Below, in pieces: positions 1 through 6,114 of a stretch of DNA of 8,653 bases. How positions within the stretch are numbered: position 1 is the stretch's first letter; every line of letters starts with the position of its first letter. The notes under the pieces were generated by a model. It was not told where the DNA came from. It made no database searches and was given only the letters and a program-made list of their open reading frames with translations. A program made the position numbers and the translations under genes. Origin of the DNA: an uncultured Eubacteriales bacterium (lineage in GTDB: Bacteria; Bacillota; Clostridia; Oscillospirales; CAG-272); the NCBI GenBank assembly GCA_900546315.1, contig URCP01000112.1, forward strand, positions 1 through 8,653. Reading direction: 5' to 3'.

Positions 1-284
1 CGGCGGTTCAGAAGGTGGTTCGCGATCTGCGGGACGTTGTCGAAACGCTCCGGCTTCACTACTTTGAGCTCAAGCGAGCTGCCGCTCACCTGCATTCCGG
101 CGTCCTGCGGCTGGGTCTGACCGTAATTCTGGTCAACCGGACCGTAGTTCTGCTGGGTGTTCTGGTTATACATCTGGCTGTCGCCGAAATCGTTCTGGAT
201 CTGCTGGGTGTAAGCGTCCTGCTCGTCGTAGTCCTGATTGCTCTCGGGGTCGATACCCTGCTTCAGTTTGTCAAAGATTCCCAT
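1..284 (-). CDS. sepF: Cell division protein SepF, N-terminal 94 residues (3' end outside window)
   Basis: SepF binds the inner membrane face through an N-terminal amphipathic helix and polymerises with FtsZ, anchoring the Z ring in Gram-positive bacteria. Visible here are the start MGIFDKLKQG (membrane-binding helix), a low-complexity linker at about residues 18-67 rich in Gln, Asn, Tyr and Asp, and the beginning of the conserved SepF core, with LELKVVKPERFDNVPQIANH at about residues 71-90 and LLNR to 94. The gene runs off the left edge, so most of the core is missing from view. The start is supported by a GGAGG ribosome binding site about 9 bases upstream. It follows yggS on the same strand after a 117-base gap, the usual yggS-sepF order. 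The core motif and neighbourhood make the identification firm; the length of the rest cannot be judged. Confidence 0.93.
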   Translation of the reverse strand, partial: MGIFDKLKQGIDPESNQDYDEQDAYTQQIQNDFGDSQMYNQNTQQNYGPVDQNYGQTQPQDAGMQVSGSSLELKVVKPERFDNVPQIANHLLNR

Positions 285-303
285 GTTACTAATCCTCCAA
301 ATT

Positions 304-377
304 TTATTGGCTTTTTCCCTTTATAGTTATCCGCCGTGCGGATATCACGCCCATAGGGCGACACGCTCCCTTTATAG
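304..377 (-). repeat. Two perfect small hairpins bracketed by an 11-bp direct repeat in the sepF leader
   Basis: On the plus strand, TCCCTTTATAG occurs at 316-326 and again at 367-377. Between the copies lie two perfect inverted repeats: ATCCGC/GCGGAT (329-334 and 338-343, 3-base loop) and CGCCC/GGGCG (348-352 and 356-360, 3-base loop). Neither hairpin is followed by a T run on the minus (transcribed) strand, so they do not look like intrinsic terminators. They would lie in the 5' leader of sepF or in the yggS-sepF intercistronic RNA. Function is not known; mRNA processing or stability is a guess. Confidence 0.6.
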
Positions 378-399
378 AAATCAAGGAGCGGATTTGCAA
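371..399 (-). promoter_or_regulatory. Candidate sigma-A promoter for sepF
   Basis: Read on the minus strand, TTGCAA (394-399) is followed after 17 bases by TATAAA (371-376). That is four of six matches to the -35 consensus and five of six to the -10 consensus. It lies immediately after the yggS stop codon and would give sepF its own transcript with a leader of roughly 80 bases containing two hairpins. The spacing is ideal but the -35 is only moderate; no experimental support is available. Confidence 0.4.
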
Positions 400-401
400 A
401 T

Positions 402-1247
402 TCAAGTCTGATCCGCTTTGTCCGGGGGATCATTCACCGGCGCCATAGGCGGTCTCGAACCGAACAAGGTCGAGCCGAGTCTTATCTCGGTGGAACCGCA
501 GGCAATCGCCTCCTCGAAGCTGCCGCTCATGCCCATCGACAATGTGTCAATGGCGGAAAGGTCTATATGACCACTATCCGTCCCCGTTTCTCCGGGCACA
601 GAATCCCCCATACATATATTATGCGGCATTTTCCGTGAAATGTCAAGAAAAATCGAACATATTTCGGAAAAATATTTCAGATAGTCTTCTTTTTTGTCAC
701 ATTTGGGCGCCACGGTCATCAGTCCGCGCAGCCGCAGCGACGAAAGAGACGACATATCGCATATAAGCTTCCCGACGTTCTCCGGCATGACTCCGCCCTT
801 CTGCGGCTCGCGCCCGATGTTCACCTCGATGAGAATGTCCATCGTCAGACCATGCTTCTTCGCCTGACGGTCGATCTCCGCGGCGAGGGACAGCGAATCC
901 ACCGACTCGATCATGTCGACCTTATCGATTATGTACTTCACCTTGTTCTTCTGTAAGGTGCCGATAAGATGCACCGACAATTTCTCACCCGAGGGCGGGG
1001 AAGCGAGCGAATCATACTTCGAGAGCAGCTCCTGCACCCGGTTTTCGCCGATCGTCGTCACGCCGAGATTCTCTATCGCGAAATTTATCGTCTCAACCGG
1101 AACCGTCTTCGTGACGGCGACGAGCTTCGGTTCGGGTCTCCCCGCCGCTCTGCTCGCCGCGGTAATACGCGCACGCGCGTCCGCGAAACGCTCACGCACC
1201 TTTTCGGGGGCGAATCTGTCTTCATCATGTACTAAGTGATCATCCAT
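402..1247 (-). CDS. yggS: YggS/PLPBP-family pyridoxal phosphate-binding protein
   Basis: This family binds pyridoxal 5'-phosphate on an alanine-racemase-like TIM barrel, has no known catalytic activity, and buffers vitamin B6 and amino-acid metabolism in the cytoplasm. The PLP lysine is Lys47 in AVTKTV. Other family blocks follow in order: GENRVQE, HLIGTLQKNKVK, IESVDS, VNIGREPQKGGV, LRGLMTVAP, LSMGMSGSFEEAI and GSTEIRLGSTLFG. At 281 residues it is longer than the usual 225-240. The excess is an N-terminal extension of about 14 residues, an apparent insertion at about residues 210-233 before the LSMGMS phosphate-binding block, and a Pro-rich tail of about 18 residues. It starts 13 bases after the upstream adaptor gene, with an AGAGGA ribosome binding site overlapping that gene's stop region, so the two are probably translated from one message. 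sepF lies downstream. Confidence 0.95.
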   Translation of the reverse strand: MDDHLVHDEDRFAPEKVRERFADARARITAASRAAGRPEPKLVAVTKTVPVETINFAIENLGVTTIGENRVQELLSKYDSLASPPSGEKLSVHLIGTLQKNKVKYIIDKVDMIESVDSLSLAAEIDRQAKKHGLTMDILIEVNIGREPQKGGVMPENVGKLICDMSSLSSLRLRGLMTVAPKCDKKEDYLKYFSEICSIFLDISRKMPHNICMGDSVPGETGTDSGHIDLSAIDTLSMGMSGSFEEAIACGSTEIRLGSTLFGSRPPMAPVNDPPDKADQT

Positions 1248-1260
1248 TTATAAATTCCTC

Positions 1261-2532
1261 TTATGATATGAGTTTCCCGTCGTACAGGTTCTTTCCGCTG
1301 ACGACTATCTGGTCGTAAAGACCGAGCTTCGACGCGTAATCCGGGTCGTTCACCGGGTCCTGTTCGGCTACTATATAATAGCCGTCCATCTCTAGCAGGA
1401 TGTCTATCTCACGGAACTCAATCGTGTTTCCGATCATGATATACACGCCCTGCTTCCCGTCGACAAGTCTCGCCGCCGAGATCGGCACGCGGTAGCCCGT
1501 GTAGGACGACCTGACAAGCTCGACCGGCTGCATACGCCGGAAGCTGAAATCCTCCGGTATCCGTTCGGTCTCGAGGACCAGCAGGACACGGTCGGAACCA
1601 ACCTCGCTCACGATGTTCGAAAGGGTCATCTTTATTGAAATATCGTCGTTGTACGGGAAATTCACGTAGTACGAATACCCCTTCGTGAAATACCTCAGAC
1701 TGTCGCGCGTCGTCTCGCAGACTATATACCAGTTGAAATCCGACACCATCTTCCCGACAGTGCGGTCGCTGTAACGTGTCGGCTGTGACGACAGCATCTT
1801 GTCGAACTCCGCGAGAGTCAGGCTCTCCACCTTCGACGCGGAGAACGTCGACTCATACCCGTCGGTCGTCGAGTAGAAATACCCGGCGTAGGGCGCCTCG
1901 ACCGACTCCGCGATCGTGTCCTGACCGGCGCTCAGCATCGCGCGCTCGGCGGTCAGGCTCTCGATTCTGTCCGAATAGCCTGTCGTCACGCCGGTCAGGA
2001 TCCTCCGCTTGTTTATCAGTGTCAGAAGCTCGTCCCGGCGCTTTGTCAGGTTCGAGTAATTCCCGAGCAGCGTCGACTGATGTATCAGGTAATAATAATT
2101 CTGTATCTTCGAGTCAATGACATATGTGTCAGACGACGTCATGCCGTCGGTCAGGTTCGAGGACTCAAGCAGGTCTATCCGCCGGTCGAGGTCGACTATC
2201 GCCTCGTCCGAGGAACCGTCGCCGGTGTAAATATTCGCGACGACCTGCCCGCCGTGAACCTTCGTCCCGTCAGAGAAGACATAGCCGACGCTGTGTCCGG
2301 ACGTCGCGGACGCGGCGAAAATCACCGACTCGGAGCGCATTATATAAGCGTCGAGCGGGACGACGTCGCTGTCGGTCACGAGCGTCGCGTACTCAGTCTC
2401 GATATCGGCGGAGAAGCCCTCGAAAAAGTGATACCCGAGATAAGCCAGCGCCGCCGCCGCGACCGCTATCGTCGCGATATGGACGACAAGGTCCGCGAGA
2501 CGCGACCTGCCGCTTCTTGTCTTATTTTCCAT
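1261..2532 (-). CDS. HlyD-like single-pass membrane adaptor protein of the yggS-sepF cluster
   Basis: The protein has 423 residues. A basic N-terminus is followed by one hydrophobic segment at about residues 12-37, after which the chain should lie outside the membrane. Residues about 63-102 (YIMRSESVIFA through SDGTKVHGGQVVANIY) resemble the first half of a barrel-sandwich (lipoyl-like) hybrid motif. A helical, coiled-coil-prone stretch rich in Leu, Arg and Glu covers about residues 110-205. A second half-motif follows at about 215-230 (EAPYAGYF), then beta-rich domains to the end. This is the architecture of HlyD/membrane-fusion adaptors. No ABC transporter or outer-membrane partner is encoded in the window, so transport is not established. 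In Clostridia a gene of this type commonly precedes yggS-sepF, suggesting an envelope or division-linked role (inference). The ribosome binding site is weak; ATG at 2532 is preferred because the TM segment follows directly. Confidence 0.72.
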   Translation of the reverse strand: MENKTRSGRSRLADLVVHIATIAVAAAALAYLGYHFFEGFSADIETEYATLVTDSDVVPLDAYIMRSESVIFAASATSGHSVGYVFSDGTKVHGGQVVANIYTGDGSSDEAIVDLDRRIDLLESSNLTDGMTSSDTYVIDSKIQNYYYLIHQSTLLGNYSNLTKRRDELLTLINKRRILTGVTTGYSDRIESLTAERAMLSAGQDTIAESVEAPYAGYFYSTTDGYESTFSASKVESLTLAEFDKMLSSQPTRYSDRTVGKMVSDFNWYIVCETTRDSLRYFTKGYSYYVNFPYNDDISIKMTLSNIVSEVGSDRVLLVLETERIPEDFSFRRMQPVELVRSSYTGYRVPISAARLVDGKQGVYIMIGNTIEFREIDILLEMDGYYIVAEQDPVNDPDYASKLGLYDQIVVSGKNLYDGKLIS

Positions 2533-2550
2533 TTACGCAATATATATTCT

Positions 2551-2569
2551 ACAGCTATAATGGAGCTGT
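2551..2569 (-). other. Inverted repeat in the leader of the HlyD-like gene
   Basis: ACAGCT (2551-2556) and AGCTGT (2564-2569) form a perfect 6-bp inverted repeat with a 7-base loop, 19-37 bases upstream of the adaptor start codon. It could be a small RNA hairpin near the translation start or a weak operator. There is no T run, so it is not a terminator. Confidence 0.35.
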
Positions 2570-2588
2570 GCCGTTCATCGACTTCCGT

Positions 2589-3614
2589 TCATTCTTTAAT
2601 TATATCACAAAACGCGTCAAACGTTAAGAGTTTCAGCGCATTATTTACAATAACTTCAAATTTAGCGGAATCATCCGCGCTCTCCGGCAGGTCGGCGGGG
2701 CGCATATCGACCGGGAAAAGATGATCCTTCCTCGAGAACCAAGTCAGCTGGCGCTTCGCGTAGCGGCGGGAAGCGAGCTTTATCGCGTCCGAGGCGGACT
2801 CCGGCGGGAGACCGGCGTCGAGCGCGTCGAGAACCTCCTTGTAGCCGATTGCCTGGGAAGCCGTCGTGCCGCGCACGAGCTTTCCCCCGGCGAGCAGACG
2901 CTTTATCTCGTCGCCGAGACCGTCGGCGAACATCATGTCGACACGCAGGTCTATACGGCTGTAAAGCTCGTCACGCGGGCGGGAGGGCATCAGGAGGGCA
3001 TATGAGAAGCGCGGCTTCGTCCGCTCTCTTGATATCCGGTCATTCTCGGTTTTCGTTCTGCCGGTCGAGAGGTAGATCTCGAGGGCGCGCGCGACCCTTT
3101 TTATGTTGTTCGGGTGAATCGCGGCGGCGGACTCCGGGTCAACAGCCGACAGGCGCTTCCAGAGGTCTTCAGCGCCGTATCGCTCCGCGTCCGCGAGAAG
3201 GGAAGCGCGCAGGGTTTCATCCGGCTTCGTGTCGGCGGCGCTCTCATCGGTGTAGCTCCCGCCGTTCAGCACCGCGTCGAGATAGAGACCCGTCCCGCCG
3301 CAGAATATCGGCAGCTTCCCGCGCGAAAGTATGTCGTAGACGATCGGCAGCGCCATCGACGCGTAATCCGCCGCCGAGAAATCCTTCTCCGGGTCGGCGA
3401 CGTCTATCATATGGTGTCTCGCGGCGGCGAGCTCTTCTTTTGTCGGCTTCGCGGTGCCGATGTCCATCCCGCGGTAAATCTGCATCGAGTCGCAGGATAT
3501 GATCTCGCCCCTGAGGCGTTTCGCGAGCGCTATCGCGAGGGCGGTCTTTCCGGAGGCGGTCGGTCCGACCACAGCTATCACCGGCGGGAGATTTCTTTCA
3601 GGAGTGAAGCTCAT
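2589..3614 (-). CDS. miaA: tRNA dimethylallyltransferase MiaA
   Basis: MiaA transfers a dimethylallyl group from DMAPP to N6 of A37 in tRNAs that read codons starting with U, making i6A37 in the cytoplasm. The P-loop is GPTASGKT at residues 17-24. It is followed by the substrate-binding block ISCDSMQIYRGMDIGTAKPT (about 39-58, with Asp42), then HHMID, GGTGLYLDA, the tRNA-contact block NNIKRVARALEIY, QAIGYKEV, and the C-terminal SRRYAKRQLTWFSRKD. At 341 residues it is full length for the family, with a slightly long acidic tail. Its ATG overlaps the stop of the upstream glycosidase gene in an ATGA, so its translation probably depends on that gene. A GAGGA sequence about 10 bases upstream, inside the previous gene, can serve as ribosome binding site. 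Identification is firm. Confidence 0.97.
   Translation of the reverse strand: MSFTPERNLPPVIAVVGPTASGKTALAIALAKRLRGEIISCDSMQIYRGMDIGTAKPTKEELAAARHHMIDVADPEKDFSAADYASMALPIVYDILSRGKLPIFCGGTGLYLDAVLNGGSYTDESAADTKPDETLRASLLADAERYGAEDLWKRLSAVDPESAAAIHPNNIKRVARALEIYLSTGRTKTENDRISRERTKPRFSYALLMPSRPRDELYSRIDLRVDMMFADGLGDEIKRLLAGGKLVRGTTASQAIGYKEVLDALDAGLPPESASDAIKLASRRYAKRQLTWFSRKDHLFPVDMRPADLPESADDSAKFEVIVNNALKLLTFDAFCDIIKE
2599..2627 (-). promoter_or_regulatory. Candidate extended -10 promoter inside the miaA 3' end
   Basis: On the minus strand a perfect TATAAT (2599-2604) is preceded by TGA, giving an extended -10, and by TTAACG (2622-2627) 17 bases upstream, a four-of-six -35 match. It overlaps the last codons of miaA and would start RNA about 60 bases ahead of the HlyD-like gene. 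This would let the adaptor, yggS and sepF be expressed apart from the tRNA-modification genes. The AT-rich context could produce such a match by chance. Confidence 0.42.
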
Positions 3615-4531
3615 CTGAACTCTATCCTCGCCGCGTTGACGCCGTTTTCCGGATAATAGACGCTCAGCATATACTCGCCGCTTTCGTCCCGGACGAACTC
3701 CGGAGCGTGGGCGTCGAGCGTCGCTATCGGCGCGGTGCCGGACAGACCGTCGAGCGCTTCTGCGGCGAATATAAGCGTCCGTTCGTCATAGCATCCGTTC
3801 CTGCCGTCGCACAGGCATACGAACAGGTAATAATACCCCTCGCGGTACATGAGGAACGGCGACTCATAAGACGTTCTCTCAAAGACCTGCGGAAGGATCA
3901 GCTCCTCGTCGCTCCATTTCACAAGATCCTCGCTCCGGCGCAGCATTATCCCGCGGTCTCCGCACCAGACACAGGTGAACACGCCGTTCTCACACAAGAT
4001 ATAAGGGTCGCGCGCCGCCGGCTCATCGCAGGTGAACAGCACATTTCCGGTTTCGAACGTCCTGAAGTCCGAAGTCGACGCGAGACGCATGACGCGCGGA
4101 CTGTAGACTATTCCGAAGCTCTCGCCGGTCTTCATTAAATGCGGCGCCCATATCTCCGGCTCCTCTCCGGGGCGGTCGGCGGGGTAGAGTATCTTTTCGC
4201 GGTCGGTGAAGCTGTCTTTCCGCATAAGCTCCGAAAAGCTCTTCGCCGTTGCCGTCGCGTGGAACAGCTGATACTCCGCCTCATGCACCGTCTCCGGGTC
4301 AAAATCGAACGCGGACTCAAAGAACGGCGGGTACGGATGCGTTATTCCGACGATATGCCACTCATCGCCGTCGCGGAGAACCGAAAAATCGTTCGCCACC
4401 CAGTCGTACGTCTCTCCGTGCCTGAAATGCGCGGTGTCGACTCCGTCGTATACCGAACGGGAAGGGGTATATATACGCTTGAACTCCGACACCCTGCGCG
4501 GGGCGGGGATATGTTTTGTTATTATCTGCAT
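3611..4531 (-). CDS. GH43/GH32-like five-bladed beta-propeller glycosidase, cytoplasmic
   Basis: The 306-residue product resembles the clan GH-F/GH-J beta-propeller glycosidases. Candidate catalytic residues are an Asp near the start (Asn47-Asp48 in VANDFSV), Asp175 in ARDPYIL (transition-state-stabilising position), and Glu223 in YESPFLM (general acid position). Also typical are WHIVGITH (58-65), WAPHL (128-132), GYYYLF after the ESP motif, and a closing blade with HAPEFVRDESGEYML. There is no signal peptide, so it should act inside the cell, perhaps on an imported oligosaccharide. The substrate cannot be read from sequence; arabinan-, xylan- and fructan-type activities are all possible for this fold. 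It lies 99 bases after queA and overlaps miaA by 4 bases. An upstream GTG at 4543 is in frame, but AAAGGTGA 8 bases before the ATG at 4531 favours the ATG. Confidence 0.75.
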   Translation of the reverse strand: MQIITKHIPAPRRVSEFKRIYTPSRSVYDGVDTAHFRHGETYDWVANDFSVLRDGDEWHIVGITHPYPPFFESAFDFDPETVHEAEYQLFHATATAKSFSELMRKDSFTDREKILYPADRPGEEPEIWAPHLMKTGESFGIVYSPRVMRLASTSDFRTFETGNVLFTCDEPAARDPYILCENGVFTCVWCGDRGIMLRRSEDLVKWSDEELILPQVFERTSYESPFLMYREGYYYLFVCLCDGRNGCYDERTLIFAAEALDGLSGTAPIATLDAHAPEFVRDESGEYMLSVYYPENGVNAARIEFR

Positions 4532-4539
4532 TGTTATTG

Positions 4540-4547
4540 TCACCTTT
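4540..4547 (-). promoter_or_regulatory. Ribosome binding site that sets the glycosidase start
   Basis: AAAGGTGA on the minus strand lies 8 bases before the ATG at 4531-4529. The in-frame GTG at 4543-4541 is part of this same element, so it is unlikely to be the start codon. Confidence 0.6.
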
Positions 4548-4567
4548 CTTTTTCTCGCATCGGCTGG

Positions 4568-4582
4568 CGCGGCAAAACCGCG
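4568..4582 (-). other. Small GC-rich hairpin between queA and the glycosidase gene
   Basis: CGCGG (4568-4572) and CCGCG (4578-4582) form a perfect 5-bp stem with a 5-base loop, inside the 99-base gap downstream of queA. No T run follows on the transcribed strand, so read-through from queA into the glycosidase gene remains plausible. Confidence 0.35.
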
Positions 4583-4630
4583 ATTCTGAGGCCGCGATAG
4601 ATCCGCAAATAGCTTGTTTCAAAAAACTTG

Positions 4631-5713
4631 TCAGCTGATGAACATCGCGTCCCCGAACGAGAAGAACTTATACCTCTCCTTGACAGCTTCCTCATACGCC
4701 CTCAGCATTATCTCCCTCGACGAGAACGCGGAGACGAGCATCAGCAGCGTGCTCTCCGGCAGGTGGAAGTTCGTCACCAGCGCGTCGACCGCCTTGAAGC
4801 GGTAGCCGGGGTAGATGAATATCCCCGTGTCCGCCTGCATCGGGTGGACGATTCCATTGTCGTCCGACGCGCTCTCGAGCGTTCGGCAGGACGTCGTTCC
4901 GACCGCGACTATGCGACCTCCGGCGGCGCGGCGCTCGTTTATCACTCTCGCCGACTCCTCCGTCACCGAGAAGAACTCCGAGTGCATCAGATGGTCGCCT
5001 ATCGCGTCCTCCTTCACCGGTCTGAATGTGCCGAGCCCCACGTGCAGCATCACCGGCGCTATCGCGACGCCCTTCTCACGTATCCTGTCAAGCAGCTCCG
5101 GCGTGAAATGCAGACCCGCCGTCGGCGCCGCCGCCGAACCCTCCTCGCGGGCGTAAACCGTCTGGTAGCGGCTCTTGTCCTCGAGCTTCTCCGTGATGTA
5201 CGGCGGAAGCGGCATATTGCCTATCTTATCGAGTATGTCATATATCGTATACTTCGAGTGGTCATAGGAAAACTCAAGCATACGGTTGCCGCCCTCGAGA
5301 ATCTCGGTTATCTCCGCCGTCAGAAGCGGCTCACCGTTTTCGCTCTCGCCGAATACAATGGAAGTGCCGGGCTTCAGGCGTCTGCCGGGGTTCACGAGCG
5401 CCTCCCAATGGTCGAGCGAACGCTGGCGCAGAAGGACCACCTCGACGTGCGCGTGCCCCTCGCTCACCTTCGTGCCGTAAAGCCGCGCGGGAATCACCTT
5501 CGAGTCATTTATGACCATAACGTCGCCAGGGTTCAGCATATCAACTATATCATGGAAGATATGGTGCCCGATCCCGCCCGTTTTCCGGTCGACCGTCATC
5601 AGCCGCGCCATGTCCCTCACCTCGCTCGGGTGCTGTGCTATCAGCTCCTCGGGCAGGTCGTACCAGAAATCCTTCGTCTTAAGATCCGTCTTTATTCTCT
5701 CGTTTGTTATCAT
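4631..5713 (-). CDS. queA: tRNA preQ1(34) S-adenosylmethionine ribosyltransferase-isomerase QueA
   Basis: QueA moves and isomerises the ribosyl group of S-adenosylmethionine onto preQ1 at tRNA position 34, giving epoxyqueuosine, the next-to-last step of queuosine synthesis. Family blocks in order are FWYDLPEELIAQHP, VMVINDSKVIPARLYG, HVEVVLLR, WEALVNPGRRLKPG, MPLPPYI, RYQTVYAREEGSAAAPTAGL, HVGLGTFRPV, MHSEFFSV, VGTTSCRTLES, DALVTNFHLPESTLLMLV and FFSFGDAMFI. At 360 residues it is full length, with about ten extra residues before the usual start. The ATG at 5713 is the only in-frame start here, because a TAA lies three codons upstream. The nearest AGGAG is about 14 bases away, an unusually long spacing. 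It is transcribed away from dapA and heads the minus-strand run, which also holds miaA, a second anticodon-loop modification enzyme. Confidence 0.97.
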   Translation of the reverse strand: MITNERIKTDLKTKDFWYDLPEELIAQHPSEVRDMARLMTVDRKTGGIGHHIFHDIVDMLNPGDVMVINDSKVIPARLYGTKVSEGHAHVEVVLLRQRSLDHWEALVNPGRRLKPGTSIVFGESENGEPLLTAEITEILEGGNRMLEFSYDHSKYTIYDILDKIGNMPLPPYITEKLEDKSRYQTVYAREEGSAAAPTAGLHFTPELLDRIREKGVAIAPVMLHVGLGTFRPVKEDAIGDHLMHSEFFSVTEESARVINERRAAGGRIVAVGTTSCRTLESASDDNGIVHPMQADTGIFIYPGYRFKAVDALVTNFHLPESTLLMLVSAFSSREIMLRAYEEAVKERYKFFSFGDAMFIS

Positions 5714-5761
5714 TGCACAGAATTATGCTCCTTGTTTTTTGAAAGTTTTTGAGGAACGGGG

Positions 5762-5790
5762 TTGACAAGCGCGGAAAAATGTGCTATCAT
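5762..5790 (+). promoter_or_regulatory. Sigma-A promoter for the lysine riboswitch-dapAB transcript
   Basis: A perfect TTGACA (5762-5767) is followed after exactly 17 bases by TATCAT (5785-5790). A TGC directly before the -10 gives an extended -10 as well. Transcription should begin near 5797, about 30 bases before the aptamer. This is the best promoter match in the window. Confidence 0.85.
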
Positions 5791-5819
5791 ATAAATAAGG
5801 CAAAGAGCGATTCGCTTTC

Positions 5820-6003
5820 TTGTCCTGATAGAGGCGCATTTACCGAAAAGTAAGAACGAACAGGTCCCCGCGGACCGCCGACGCGTTCCGAAAGGCGGTT
5901 CATGCCGAAGACCGGAATGAGCGGGTCATGTCGGTCTGGGTGCACGCGTTAACAGCCGTGCAACTGTCATCGTGGTATCACGCCGCGATGGAGAGCTATC
6001 TTG
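5820..6003 (+). ncRNA. Lysine riboswitch (L box) aptamer
   Basis: The L-box aptamer binds lysine in the nascent RNA. Conserved pieces seen are GATAGAGGCGC (5827-5837), AGTA (5849-5852), GCCGAAG (5904-5910) and GGAGAGCTATC closing the aptamer at 5990-6000. Helices: P1 pairs GATAG (5827-5831) with CTATC (5996-6000). The P2 region contains GGTCC/GGACC (5863-5867, 5872-5876) or, alternatively, CCGCC/GGCGG (5875-5879, 5894-5898). P3 is GACCG/CGGTC (5910-5914, 5932-5936), P4 is TGCACG/CGTGCA (5941-5946, 5957-5962) and P5 is CATCG/CGATG (5968-5972, 5986-5990). This is the expected five-helix junction. Its position between a strong promoter and dapA fits feedback control of lysine synthesis. Confidence rests on conserved blocks, helix order and context. 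Confidence 0.93.
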
Positions 6004-6114
6004 TCTACTGAAATATCATGAGCGGACGAACATTCATCGCATCCCGGTAACATCAGTCGTCACACCACAGCGGCCGGTGTGGTTCCTCATATATATTATA
6101 GTACACGGATAGCT
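5994..6114 (+). promoter_or_regulatory. Predicted antiterminator pairing of the lysine riboswitch
   Basis: AGCTATC (5994-6000), which includes the 3' strand of P1, is perfectly complementary to GATAGCT (6108-6114), which includes the 5' edge of the terminator stem. A G-U pair (6001 with 6107) can extend it to 8 bp. This helix excludes both P1 and the terminator. Inference: without lysine the antiterminator forms and dapA is transcribed; with lysine P1 forms and the terminator is released. A further hairpin (CACACC 6061-6066 with GGTGTG 6076-6081) lies in the spacer. Confidence 0.7.

Noticed and set aside
304..354. A 16-codon minus-strand ORF (MGVISARRITIKGKSQ) ahead of sepF, a possible leader peptide
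   Set aside because: Its ATG is in a hairpin loop, and the best candidate promoter would start RNA downstream of its only Shine-Dalgarno-like sequence; nothing else supports translation.
2080..2724. Long plus-strand open frame of 214 codons opposite the HlyD-like gene and miaA
   Set aside because: It spans two well-supported minus-strand genes, has an Arg-rich composition typical of antisense frames in GC-rich DNA, and shows no domain.
4544..4630. Gap between queA and the glycosidase gene as a terminator
   Set aside because: The 5-bp GC hairpin has no following T run in the direction of transcription, and the TTTTTT near the queA stop is not preceded by a stem.
4628..5752. 374-codon plus-strand open frame opposite queA
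   Set aside because: It lies fully antisense to a confident QueA; the Arg/His-rich translation has no recognisable motif.
5786..5791. TATGAT on the minus strand as a -10 box for queA
   Set aside because: No -35 at suitable spacing and it overlaps the strong plus-strand -10; the true queA promoter remains unidentified.
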